Source: Phoenix dactylifera (Eukaryota > Streptophyta > Magnoliopsida > Arecales > Arecaceae). Taken from it: 64,000 bases of DNA. The stretch lies in the NCBI RefSeq assembly GCF_009389715.1, contig NC_052399.1:4108938-4172937 (forward strand), given 5' to 3'. A program made the position numbers and the translations under genes. How positions within the stretch are numbered: position 1 is the first letter of the stretch; each line of letters opens with the position of its first letter. The notes under the pieces were generated by a model, which did not search any database, was not told where the DNA came from, and worked only from the letters and a program-made list of their open reading frames with translations. Shown here piece after piece: positions 34,449-46,400 of this stretch.

Positions 34449-35201
34449 GGCTCCGTTTGAGGGAGCTTTTAGAGGGTCAAAAAGCACATTCCAGCCCTCC
34501 AAAAGTATTTTTAGATAAAAAAGGTATTTGATAAAAATTTCGGAAAGCTGTTTTAGTTTTTCCAAAAAGCTGAAAACAACTTTTTAGGAGAAGCTCCATT
34601 TTGGAGCTTTTCGAAAAGGTACTTTTAGGTCGCATCGAAAAGCTGTTTTTTTGACTAAAATATCTCCATTTAAAAGTTTCTTTTTCCTTCCAAAACACTC
34701 AATCCCGCCGCCTCTTCCTCTCTCACCCATCCCCCTCCATCCCCCTCTTCAATGCCACCCTCAAAGCCCTCTCCCTCTCCGCCTCTTCTCCCTCCTCTAC
34801 CGCTCCCTCTCCCCCGACCGCCTCTCCTTTGCCCCCCTCCTCAAAGCTGCCTCCTTTCTCTCCGCCTTCCTCGGCCGCGACCGCGCGGGAGAAGTGGGGC
34901 AAGGGAGGAAGAATGGAGAGGGGAAGAGAAGAAAGAAAGAAGTAAAGAGGGGAGAAGCTTTGGGAAAGAAGAAGAAGAAAGGAGAGAAGGAAAAGAAAAG
35001 AACAAGAAGAAAAGAAAAAGAAAAGAAAAAAAAGAAAAAAAGAAAAAGAAAAGGAAAAAAAAGTACTTTCTCAATTTGTTTACCAAACACATATTAAAGT
35101 GGCACGGCATTTTGGAAATGTAATTATCAAACAGCAAACAGCTTTTTATAAAAGCTATACTTTTAAAAGCTCTACTGCCAACAGCTCCCCCAAACAGAGC
35201 C
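34449..35201. mobile_element. Tourist-like MITE carrying a foreign gene fragment
   Basis: The 753-bp element starts GGCTCCGTTTGAGGGAGCT and ends AGCTCCCCCAAACAGAGCC (17 of 19 bases pair as terminal inverted repeats). TTA flanks it at 34446-34448 and 35202-35204, the PIF/Harbinger-type duplication. The ends match the MITE at 57-276, but this copy is over three times longer. It contains a C-rich coding-like block (about 34700-34890) and a purine-rich tract (about 34890-35065). It encodes no transposase. Confidence 0.8.
34742..34884 (+). pseudogene. Probable PPR-gene fragment inside the MITE
   Basis: One frame gives LFNATLKALSLSAS. After a shift of one base the next gives LRLFSLLYRSLSPDRLSF, followed directly by APLLKAASFLSAFLGRD. 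Together these resemble the opening repeats of a plant pentatricopeptide-repeat protein (FN.LL.ALSLS...L.LF...LSPDRFSFP.LLKA). The block is GC-rich in an AT-rich element. It has no start, no continuation and a frameshift, so it is a non-functional captured fragment. Confidence 0.5.
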
Positions 35202-35204
35202 TTA

Positions 35205-38200
35205 AAGTCATTTTTTTTCATTTTTACTTGAATGAAAAGAAATGAGAGTTATTGGAATGCGAAACTTAAATTAGGCTAATTTGCATTAATACAAAGAGTG
35301 GCTCTTTGCGCTAGTAGGACTAACAATCGGAAGAAGCTTGTTGGTTTAAATCTTTCTGAATAAACAGAGATACCAGTAGGATAACACCAAGAGCTATCTG
35401 AGGGAATCTTTGTGAATAAATGCAAGGGTAAAAGAGAGAGAGAGAGTGACAATGGAGGTAGAAATGGAGATAATTCTGCTTCTGGTTTGGATGCTGGATG
35501 TCCAACGAGAAGGGAAAAATAATGTCTATAGTAATTGCAGGATGGTCCTAAGGATTACAGATATTTATTTCGTCTGGACATATGATGTCTTGATGTTTCA
35601 GTGTTTTTTTTTTCTGATGACAATAAGCGAAAAGGTTATGGAAATAAGATAGCATGAAAAGGAATGCTTTAAATTCTGGTTAGAAACTTGTGTTCCTGGA
35701 TTGATCTGTCATCAGTATGATGGATCGCTGTCATCCGTTTTTGATGGAATATTTCATGTGCTTGTGTGACAAGAATGTCTTTTGTATGAGTTGTGTATGC
35801 TGTATTACATGAGGAAATGCTATACAAAATATTGGGAAGCTTGAAACAGTTTTAAGCAATATCTTGGGTAACACCCCTGCCTTGTTTCAAAGCAGGAACC
35901 TCCCTCTTGGGAGTACCTCTCTTCTTTTTTTGAAAGTGAAACCTCCATAGCTACCACCACTGCCTCTATTGGATGCTATATTGGTTTTGAATCCGATTTT
36001 GGATCAATCTATATATTGATTGACTCCTTCCAATAGGTTTTTTTTTTCCCCCCTAATCTTCTGATAAAAAAGATTCATTCTCTTTGGAAGAAAGAGGAGA
36101 TAGAACTAATAAAGTTTTTTTTTTTTCAATTTATCTTTGGAGTTTCTATAGGAATTAATAGAAAAGAAAAATTCCTTATGATACACCAGTTTCAACTCAA
36201 TTTTGATGGAGTGGATAGATCTATCATTTCTTGAAATCTCTTTGCCCACTTTATTCCAGTTATAGAATAGATGAAATAGCCACCAGCTCTGTTGGTCCCT
36301 GATATCACTAGTCCATTGCCGCGGCATCACAATTCAAGTGATTACCAAAAAAGTTTTGGATTTTTTTTTTTTTAAGATTTTAGTTTTTTATGAAAACTGA
36401 AGAATGGAAGTGATGTCAAATAGAATCAAAATTTTTTCTCCTGCTTTTGATCAGTGTCTCATGATTGTTGCTCATACGCTTGTGCTTATGGTGAGGGAAA
36501 AACTATTTCCCAGCGTGCTTCAGAAAAGAAGGGGAGTAATTCCGGGCTTGATTGATAGTATTTGTTTTCTGAAGGAACAGGCATTAACAGTAGCTGGAGT
36601 TTTTAGTATCAGGCATTGCGTTGCAGCGTTGAGCGTAGATCTTCCATTCTTTGTCACTAGGAAATAAGTGCTGTAATTTTATTGAACGGATACGCAAAAG
36701 AAACAACAAAATGACCGGGAACTGCCTGCCAAGATGTTGTGTCTGTATAGGGCCTTGGTGAGTTGGATCATCAGGTCAGGTTTAGTACGTTCCCCCCAGG
36801 ATGGGGATCGAGCTTTCTGACATGAAGACATCCGATCATGGCGATAAATCTGATCTTAGATTGGGGACCATAAAATCCTGGTGGGCTCAGATGGGATTAG
36901 ATATTGTGGGGATGGTTTCCACTTGTTGAAGGAACACCTTAGTGGTCAAGGGCCCTTTAATAGGTTAATTAACCTACTATATACAGACAATTGATCTATT
37001 TGGGCCCCGTGTGTCTGAAGGAAGTTGACGGTAATTATTCTGCCCACCTTCAATTATGGGCAGATGGCTCGAAAAGTAAGAAGCTGGTTTATTTGTCCCA
37101 CTGCTTTTAATGTTCCAAGGATAAATCCTTGTGGCTTGCTTGCTAGTTGCCAAGCTAATCGGTCCTCCTTTTACCTAATCTTTACCGGCTCTGATCTGAG
37201 AGTGAAGTTTGGAACCAAAATTCACTCTTCCATTCTACAGAGAACAGCGTCACTTCGATGCTATCTCTATCCATTTCTAGGATTCCACGATGCTCCGAGC
37301 AATCAGCTGTCCTATGAACCGGAACCGGATGGGGCGTGCAAAACTATCGCTTAGGGTTTAGCTGGCGCACCCTACATGGCCCTAAGGATATTTGATGGGC
37401 TGTAACTTGGCTTTGGATTTCCAGGCAGGGGCCATCTGGCCTCCGTTCAACCTAGGCTTAGAACTGGCGAGGCTGGATGAACTGGCACTTGATTATACAG
37501 TTATAATAGTAGGGATGGACGACCCAGCTTCATCGATCTCGCATGGACAAGCTATCTTCTTGTTGGGTACTCCGGCAATGTGATTGTCGGCTCTCCATGG
37601 CCTCTCATTATGTCGAGCACTTCGTCTAGGTTTAATTCAGATTCAGAGCCCGGTAAGACGACTCGGCTATATATTGCAGAGCCGAGATCAATGTAGGCCA
37701 GGCTTTGCAAAACTTGTTGCGATTCATGGTACGAGCAAGGCACATGGGTTGGGGTGTTAACAGCAACAACAACGATGTACGAACAGGACAAGGATCCTTG
37801 ATGGCTCAAGGTGTGTCCTAGAGACCGTGGCTGTCTATTCGGCCGCCCATGCTGGCCCGTTGCAATGTCCACCTAATCATATATATTTGACACCGGAAGA
37901 TATGCATGCACTCACGAATCCGAGCATTTAAAGCTGGTTATCTAAACCTTAGCCGCCACCTTGTCGCTTCCATCCATGTGTGGGTCCTTTGGAACAAGTA
38001 GATGGACGAGGGGTCCTTGCCAACCCAATGCAGGTTAAGTAGGTTTAGGCAATGCATTTAAGGGGAGAGACAGCATGACCACAAGGATAAGGACTGAAAG
38101 AAATGGTGGGCAGTTTGGAGAGCTCAAAGCTGGGCATGGTGTCGCTAGCTGCTGTCGGTAGGAGGTCGGAGGAGGTGAATTAGATTAGCATTTTTCGATG

Positions 38201-38372
38201 AGCCATCAATGTTTCCGATCATGGTAAAAGTAAACTCAGTAACTTCTGATGGAAGGATGGGTGACATAGACCAGCTTAGTTCTAGGAACGCGCCTTGTGT
38301 CGATCTTTAGGTGTCACATTCATATTAGAAACTCCATGCCTTCTACACATGCTGCTTCTCATAAGCCTTCAG
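35205..38372. other. Intergenic DNA
   Basis: AT-rich from 35205 to 36680, with a short GA tract at 35432-35448 and T-runs. It is somewhat GC-richer from 36700 to 38100. No coding exon, RNA gene or complete transposon was recognised. Confidence 0.4.
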
Positions 38373-38477
38373 ATTTTTTTACAGCTTGTGCACTAGCTCT
38401 GTTTGAGAATCCATTGCTCATGCACCACCACTCATGTTCGAAATCGAGACCTCTCTACCAACCAGTTGAGCTACCAA
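38373..38477 (-). mobile_element. Possible tRNA-derived SINE
   Basis: On the minus strand, GGTAGCTCAACTGGT (38475-38461) matches a pol III A-box. TCGATTTCGAACATG (38446-38432) resembles a B-box, with tRNA-like spacing. A T-run on the plus strand (38374-38380) could be the A-tail. It lacks tRNA cloverleaf context, so a SINE is likelier than a tRNA gene. Confidence 0.5.
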
Positions 38478-41400
38478 CTATATATCTCTAAAAATTATTT
38501 TCTTCGAAATCCTGCTTGGATCCGGACTACTATAATTTTCTCAAAAGTCATATATAAATATGTTCGGTGTGATCTATTGAGTAAACAACTGTTACCCAAT
38601 ATCGGATGAAGTAGGTCAGGATTTAGTATGCCATGCGTCACAAATGGTTCATCTGCCTTCTATGGTAGATCGCTTTTGGGAAAAACAAACAATTAAGTCC
38701 AAACACGACCATCCATTTCTCTTAGCAAAAAACTTATTTATTTTTTTGTTGCCACTTCCTCGGTAGGCCTCCACAATACCGTGGAGTTGAATTCAGTCCA
38801 CCAGATTTGAGAAGGCCGAGTCCAGGGCGAGTGGAAGGGTCTGGTCTTTGTTCTGACTTATGGAGGTGGGGTGGTAGGTCCATATTTATAAAGAGAGATG
38901 ATGTTGTTCATTAACCGACCACCTTTTTTTTTTGATATGAGCTAACCGACCATTTTGGACTTCATTATAAGCTGATAGCATCAGGTCGAGTGCATTAATG
39001 TAGTCTGTATCTATGGACACGATCACTCTAGCTGAACTTTTTATACGTTTGTGGAGGGTGTAGCCGAAAGTTTGAGACGCTGAGGAGGCATTTATCTTAA
39101 GTTCACAAGTTTCCAAACATTGAACTATCATAGTATGTAGCTAGCTTTAATTTTTATGTTAATATGCTTATTGTGCAATGTGTGGGAGACGAATGCTATA
39201 AAGAAAGCATTGCTTTATATGAACATGAGCTTGTAAATGACCACTTGAGAGTTGACATAAATCCTTGTGTTGTACAATGGATCAGCTCAACATTTGTAAG
39301 CTTTGATCTCATTTCTCTGTTGTCAAACCAGGTTCAAATACTCTATAAAATGGACGGAGTATCAGAAACTATAGCCAGAAATAGCTACATACAAAATGCC
39401 TATATGGACTCAATTTGTTATTTCATGATAGAGATGTAGAACTAAACAAAAGGAATATTAAGGATGAAAAAATAACCACAGGTTTATTCTGGACGGACAA
39501 TTTCTTTTTTCCTTCATCCTTTGGCGGTCATAAAAAACCTATGAACAAGTCACCTACCAACTTAATTTTGATATGTGCTTCAACTGCACCAGGGGCCCGC
39601 AGGCATCCATGACTCGGCCTAATCAAGGAGGGGATTATGGGTCTCCAGCCAACCCCTTCGAGGATTGCTGACAGAAATATCAAAATAAGGGAAATCAGTG
39701 CCCGTTTTGACCCGATGTTCACACTTTTCACTGATCCTAATTTGGAGAATCTCTATGATATAGAATTTTGGAGGATGACTTGGCTTTGTTGGAACGACAT
39801 ACATCCAAAGAATATGGTGTGCTTCATGAGCTAAGATGTTGCCATTAGTGACTAGTGATGGCTGAAAAGTTGCTATCCCTAAATTTTTTGGCTTGGACCT
39901 CTGAATAATGTGAGTTGTGATCCATGGATGGCGAAACCTTCGGAGGAGTTAGTAATAGGGGATTTGAAAGTTTGGCTTCGATCTTTCACTTCATATATGA
40001 TTGCCCCCACAACATGATATATGGTCATCGGTCAACTTTCAGCTTTTGGTCGATTGTGATTCTAATCCTTCCGAGGGCAAAATCTTTCTTATCAAGTATA
40101 AAATATGATATTATCATTGTCTTAGATGTAATAATTGTCATACATCTCTTCCAAGATTGACTATTATATCGGCACTGCATGCTCTGCCATGATTAATGGG
40201 GCCTATGAACTAGGAATAATAGTCGGGATCAAGAAAGGAACCATGGTTGGCTTTTGCAAGAATCACGGTGAGATCCTTAGAAATTGAAAATTGATCAAGT
40301 GGACCATCCATCAGCGTATTATTACTTTTCTTTTTTTTCTATATTCTCCACCATTAATGCTTGGAATTTGGATATGAAACGACCAACCTCGGTAACATAA
40401 ATTTAATTTTTCTTTCGCGATTCGAAATCTCGGTAGCTTACCTCGCACAGGTATTATGTTACTACAATGTCAATATATACGTCCAGTACGAGATCGGCTT
40501 GGTGTACTTATACTCTGTACATCCCTGTATATACCACATATTGGTTCAATGCTAGTATAGTATAGTATGTTTTGCATAGGCTTTTATGCACCTTCATGGT
40601 GAACTTTTTTTTTTTTTTTTGGAAAAAAGACTATTACTATAGACCCGCCGTCACTAAATGCCAGCAGTTCATATAATGAATAGCAGATTGAAAAAGCCAT
40701 AAGTTAATAAGGCCAGATAAATAGAAAGTACATCTTTGTTTATCCTTATATCTTGACTGTACAATTCTTATGTTTTTTCTGATAATCAAGGAAAGGAAGA
40801 AGGATCTTCAACCACCACCGATGCATAAACAAAATTTTACAAGCATCATCGATCCTTCGCTAACAAGAAGAGCTTGACTAGCCATAGGCAGATCAAAACA
40901 CCTCTTTCTCTATCTCTATCTCCAAATAATATCTCCCATGTAATTACGAAGCCGATTACCTTACTTGACAATGTATGAAGCTTGGAATGAAATAGGGATG
41001 GCAAGAGGTCCAGGCAGCTGAACTGGTTGGCACCCCTCCCTAGTTGAGGTGGTCTGTCGTATTTGTCAGAAAAAAGAGAGAGAGGGGTCAAGAATACTGT
41101 GATCTTCATCATTTGTTTTGATCGATTCTTGTTACAGCGTCACACTCCAACACGGTCTTAATGGCATGCAAATAGTCGATCACATGCATCAAACCTATAG
41201 CTCTTTAGTTTAACCCTAGCATCCATCATTTCATAATATGCTGAGTGCAGTCCGCTGCTTCTCCATTATCTTGGTATGAAATGACCGAGCAGAGCTCGAA
41301 TAGAATTGTTGGTCGCATTGCGTCTCCGATCGCGAGACATTCGGACTGGTTATCGAGACTGGTAGCCGCATTGGAGTCACGAGTCTGGCACAGGAGCTGA

Positions 41401-42541
41401 GCTTCAGCAAGCGATAGAGATAAAGAGACCTCGATCTCAGCCCGCACCAAATCCAGGGAGGTGAGAGGCGCATAGCTCCAGAGTTTTGTGGGGCCAGGCC
41501 AGGCCAGGCCACGGCCCGCTCGTATCACGCGGATCCCAGTCGGGGAATCCGGCTTCCTGTTGCGAAAAGATGGAGCACATGGAAGGAGTGAAGTCTGTTC
41601 ATCGCTGCAGGTTACAAGACATGGCCTTTTGGACATAAACATGCCGACAAAATTTTACGAGCAGCTTCCAAGGAGCAAAACAAATACATGCAGCCGGACG
41701 TTGCCCAACCTTTCCTTTCCATCTTGTCACGTATCGTTATCACCATCATCCTCTGCAATATTATCTTTATCGAGTTTGGATGGGAAAAAAGAAGAAGTCA
41801 TTCTCTAATCACAGCCATCCGTGATCGGCACATGAATTCCATTAAAGTACATGACAGCAGATTAATTTGTTTATTATTATTATTACTATTATTTTTTGAA
41901 CTTTCGAGCATCGGAAAGGTAAAGGTGAGGGGGAAAAAGATAAACCGGGAGTTGCACGATAATGGTAAAGTAAATAGCTCTTTTTGCCTTGAGAAACGAG
42001 TAGGTAAAAATATACAGCGCACCTCGATGTAAGCGAGGAATTGATGGTGGTGGTGCTGGTACCAACATTGCTTTCGGAACGATATCCGGCGGGCGCTGCA
42101 GAGGTTGTTATCTTTGTACTCCCAGCTCCCCCTCCCCTAAAACCTGTCATTCTCTTTCCAATATTGCCCCTATTTCAACATTTTCAAAGCCCACTGGGGT
42201 TCACAACGAGTAATATAATGAGTGCATCGGATGTGGCCAAAGCCATAGCCAGCTTGCCACCCGCACTAATCATCTAAAGTTCCATTCATGCCCTTAACTC
42301 TCTCTCTCTTTTTCTCAATAAAAAAGTGAAATACTTTATAGAGATGAAGAAACTATATTACAAGCAAAATTCAGTGCAAGCAAGCGAGAAGAGTTATATT
42401 ACCTAAATAAAGATGCTTAAGGTCTGTTTCAATGCACGACCGATTACTTATGGATACAAGGGATGATGACAGAAGATATTCGGTCGCTGAATTTGATAGT
42501 GAATTCATGTCATCTCTATATTTTTGAATGGTTGGAGAATC
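38478..42541. other. Intergenic DNA
   Basis: 4 kb with no supported gene. It contains poly-T/poly-A tracts (38925-38934, 40608-40621) and TTATTATTATTA near 41870. About 41480-41580 is a short GC-rich stretch (GGCCAGGCCAGGCCAGGCC at 41493) with no coding support. Confidence 0.4.
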
Positions 42542-42542
42542 A

Positions 42543-43289
42543 GGTTCTGTTGGGAAAATACAAGTCGCCCCAAAGCACGTGAGCGCATCGGCAGCACATG
42601 ACCTTGAAAGCGCCCGACTTGGCGCCCGACTTCAGAGCTCTCGATCTCGGAAGTCCGACCTCACCACTCACCTACCGCGGTCACATCCTTTTGTAGTCCG
42701 ATCAGAGACCACATCCGGCCACCGCCCCCAACAATTAATGCGTGTCTCCGGCTTAGTCAACAATTAATGCGTATCTCCGGCTTACTCAACAATCAATGCG
42801 TATTTTCGGCCTACTTAACAATTAATGCGCGTGGCGCCTGTTATCTACGGATCTCCAGTCCTCCACGGCAAATTAGTTCGGCTGCATCCAGTTGGCCGTG
42901 ACAACTCCCTGATCCCGACTTCATCCCCAACGGCAAGGCATTAATTCATTTGATCGTGTACCAATTCATGCGACGTGCTCAGCCGTACGGCAACTTCGCC
43001 CCATCACATCACAGGTAACCCAGCGCTCCTCTATAAAAGGAGAACCTTCCCATCTTAAAGGGGAGGAGGGGATGCAAAAACCTGGACACATATCCTCTCT
43101 CCTTTGATACACTTGCCCCCTCTGACTTAGGCATCGGAGGGCCGGTGCCGGAAACCTCGGCCATTGGCTTTTTGCAGGCCCCTTGCAGAGGATGCCGCTC
43201 GCCGACGGATTGCCGTCCGTCAGTTTTCACCAGAGCTCATTCTTCTCAGCGGACCGGTCGCCCCTGGTCTAGTTTCCAGAAACAGGTTC
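42543..43289 (+). mobile_element. Solo LTR (Ty3/gypsy-like), 737 bp
   Basis: A single LTR at 42548-43284 starts TGTTGGG and ends GAAACA. It is flanked by the perfect 5-bp duplication GGTTC at 42543-42547 and 43285-43289. CTATAAAAGG at about 43031 is the TATA box. About 42726-42835 contains four imperfect copies of a 28-30-bp unit built on CAATTAATGCGT...CTCCGGCTTA. The downstream motif CCTCTGACTT...GGCATCGGAGGGCC resembles the equivalent region of the LTRs at 3386 and 8599, suggesting a related lineage. No internal domain remains, as expected after unequal recombination between LTRs. Confidence 0.9.
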
Positions 43290-43330
43290 ATTCAAAAAAT
43301 TTATGAAAAAAAAATAATAGATAGTTTAAT

Positions 43331-43331
43331 A

Positions 43332-43376
<45 letters not shown>
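43331..43376. repeat. (TA)n microsatellite
   Basis: About 22 TA units just after the solo LTR. Confidence 0.95.
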
Positions 43377-44620
43377 TTGAGGGGCATTTGCGTTATCGTG
43401 AGAAGAGAGGACAAATGGATGGCGGGGGCGCGGTGACCACCGGCCCCCTGTCTGAGTTGACGGGACAGAGGGGGAGAGAGAGGGATGGAGGGAGGGAGAG
43501 GGACAAAAGCGTATGGGGGCCGTTTTAGGTGTGCGGACAGGAAACACTAAGCGTAAAGGCTTAAATGATTGGATGCCACGTGGAGAATAATGATTTGATG
43601 GAGGTGCTGGGCCCGCCGCCCGCCGCATGACGACGCGTCGCACCCCGTGCTTTGCGTGGACGTAATTGAATTGCCGGAGCTTCGCTGGATCCGGGCTGTG
43701 CGCCACTGTTCCCACCGTAACCATGAGAATTACCTGCGACGTTCTCAGCCGTTCGATCTCTTCGGCTTTTTGATAATTTGAATATATATAATGGGATCAC
43801 AGATTGGACGGCGGGAAGGGATGGGTCGCACTCGGTACGGTCCGTTTGGAGAATATTTTTGGCATCAAGGGGAAGCAAAGATCTAAAGAATATTCTCTCT
43901 CTCTCGCTCTATCCAAGTGGCGATGCACTGTGCCGAGGGGCCTGGTCGGTGACATTCTTTTACCTGATATAGCAATTAAAATGATTATCATACAGCCAAA
44001 GGAACAGTAGATATGCACGGCCCAACAGTAGCGAATAATATACTGATCGATTTACTGCCAACTGCCTCGAGCCACTGAAACAATCACCATTATAGTGCCA
44101 TTTTTGTGTGCTGGTAAAGCTGTCAAAGATACAAAATTTCTATTCTTCCCTTCATCCATTTCCTTCAAAACTACAAAAAAAAATTAAAAAATATATACTT
44201 ATATACAATTGAATTAGCATATGTATATGTATGTATTTGTTGTATATACACATGTATGCATTGATATAGATGGAAACTCAACCAGGGACAACAATACATC
44301 TAATGGTACACTAGCCATCATTAGAAGAAATCTGCTTATCGTCCAAAGGTTTAATTTGAAACATATCTAAAATGGACTACAAGTTCAAGGCAATTGATGG
44401 CAACTCGTCGTATTTGTTGGATTATTTGATAGCATAATAACTAGCATTGAAAGGCAAGCAATAATAAATAGATTATTGTCGAGACTCTTTCCTTCTTTTT
44501 TTTTTTTTTTTGAAGGTGAGAGCGGTGAGATAGATTAATTTAGTTAGCTTAAGAGTTATGACCTATTTTTCTTATTCCCTTGGAATTTTTAGGATACCTG
44601 AACATCTCTAGCTTAGTTAA
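43377..44620. other. Intergenic DNA with a GC-rich island
   Basis: 43380-43720 is GC-rich and contains GCCACGTGG (G-box, about 43576) and GGGAGAGAGAGGGATGGAGG-like purine tracts. It resembles promoter DNA, but no coding exon follows on either strand. 44100-44620 is AT-rich, with an 18-base T-run at 44494-44511. Confidence 0.4.
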
Positions 44621-45180
44621 TGTTGGATCTGTTTCTAGGACTCAAAACGACAAAAAATAAAAAAAAGATTCGAGAATATAGAGAGAAAGAAAGCACATCA
44701 CACATGGATTTACATGGTTTAACAACAGATTTGCGTCCGTAAGCAAGAATTAAGCAAAAATTCCACTATAATCAAAAAAATGGAGCAAAACAAGGCCAAA
44801 GCAATCTTTTAGATGAAGCCCTAATCCTAATACACTTCAACTCTCATACTTTCCTAAACCAAAACAAAAGAATATGCATTTGAAAATTGGATCAAATAAG
44901 GGATCTCAAAGCATATAAATACCCCTCTTGTGCCTAGTTTTTATCATTAAAAAATTAATAATGCTTCCATTTACCGGGCGCTAGCGAAATAAAAAGTTAC
45001 TAGTTATCCCTCTTCTCATTTCTTTCTTGGCATCCAGATCCTTTATCTTTAGATTTGAAATTCAGCGATTACTTTCAAATTCTAGGTTTCTACATATACC
45101 ACGAACGAACCTACAAATCTTTCTCCATTAAGCAAGTCTGAAACTTAAACTAGATGTGCTCGTTCACCGAAAAAAGAAAC
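44621..45180 (+). mobile_element. Decayed copia-like LTR
   Basis: Starts TGTTGGATCTGTTTC. It contains ACATGGTTTAACAACAG...CGTCCGTAAGCAAGAATT...TCCACTATAATC, the ordered words I associate with LTRs of one widespread plant copia group (normally TACGTGG..., CTACGTCC..., TTCACTATAATC). A TATAAATACCCC near 44916 could be its TATA box. The 3' boundary and target duplication were not found. Confidence 0.5.
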
Positions 45181-46277
45181 ACTAGATAAGCTAAATTATT
45201 AGAACATGGAATTTTAAGTCATTGGCTAATGAAATCAAGAGCCCCATCGGACTGGAATTTTGTTAAGCAACTTCGAAGTCGAGGCGACACCATCAGACAC
45301 GGCTCCATTTTTTCTAGAAAGAAACAAGCACACTCTCCTCCAAAACCGCCGCTGCTTGCCGCTGTATCCACGTCATTGATTGAGATGAAGGGAGAATAGC
45401 TTATAAAATTTTCTTCTTGGGCTTCCTGGTTGGAAAATTCTTGGCCATTTTCCCAAATCTTCCCGCTTTTAGGAAGCGATGGTTGCAGCTCCTAGTTTGT
45501 CCATTTGCAAGCAACAAGAAGCATTTGATCGATTTCTCTTTCCATCACCATCATCATCATCATCATCTTCTTCTTCTTCTTCTTTTTTGGGTACATCGGC
45601 CGCTCACACTAAACGTGCGTGAGAACAGCCAGCCGTGTCAAAAGCGTCACCCTCTTTCGGCGAATCTCCTCCAAAAAGCTTCTTGCACCATCTATTGCGG
45701 CATAACAACCTCAGAAGAAACCAAGGAAAGGGAAAAGGTGAGGAAGCAAGCAACCCTCTCTATAAAATTAGCAATCATAACAACTATAGTCATATTTATT
45801 TGATCTCCTTGAATCTCATTCGCAGGGAGATGGTAGGCTAGCGAACATAGTGTTACTTAAACGCAACGTAGAGCGGAGAGAATTGACATATCCATAGTAG
45901 ATGTCAAATTTCAAATCTTATTGAGAGCTGTACAACAATATAGTTAATAGATGTATAATAGCAACTCATGACATTATGTGAAAAAGGTCACCCCTCATAA
46001 GTAGAGTTGTGTGTGGGATGTTAAAGTCTAGCATAGGTTACGAGCATTTCATACGAGGCCCTCATAGCACTGAAATTTAAGCATGCACAACCCCTTCTGT
46101 TGTCTGAAACACACTTATGTGTATGGAGGTTGGGAGCTTGCTTTATAGTCTTAAAAATAATATTTTCGTGATATGTTATCATCCACATCTTGAGTCCATG
46201 TCATTCATCAAAAATAGTTGAATGCAGAAAAATCAGAATCTTTTATATTTTTGTTAAGAGAGAAAGAAAAAAAATGC
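45181..46277. other. Intergenic DNA
   Basis: No supported gene. CATCATCATCATCATC-TTCTTCTTCTTC trinucleotide tracts at 45546-45580 generate a His/Leu-rich frame of no significance. Confidence 0.4.
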
Positions 46278-46400
46278 TCTATGGGGTCATTAATTGGTAC
46301 AATGATAAAGGTCTTGGACTGCACGGTGACTCGAGTTCAAGTCTTAGAGCAGCTACTTTGTACAAAAACTTGACAAAAATTGGATGTCTACGACAAAAAT
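46278..46400 (+). mobile_element. Possible tRNA-derived SINE fragment
   Basis: TGGTACAATGATAAAGGTC (46295-46313) resembles a pol III A-box region and CGAGTTCAAGTCT (46332-46344) a B-box, with about 35 nt between them. A-rich words follow. No target duplication was recognised. Confidence 0.35.

Noticed and set aside
34841-35221. Lys/Glu-rich and Phe/Ser-rich frames in the MITE at 34449-35201
   Set aside because: They are generated by the purine-rich tract at 34890-35065. Only the short PPR-like block has protein character.
36106-36330. Possible plastid-derived insert (minus-strand frame rich in Trp, Lys and Asn)
   Set aside because: The composition was suggestive of a plastid ORF, but I could not match it to any plastid gene, so it is not claimed.
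38461-38475. A functional tRNA gene
   Set aside because: An A-box-like word is present, but the acceptor stem, anticodon arm and an exact B-box are missing.
42041-42277. Hydrophobic 78-codon frame as a small membrane protein gene
   Set aside because: Composition is explained by CT-rich sequence; no promoter, homologue or codon bias was seen.
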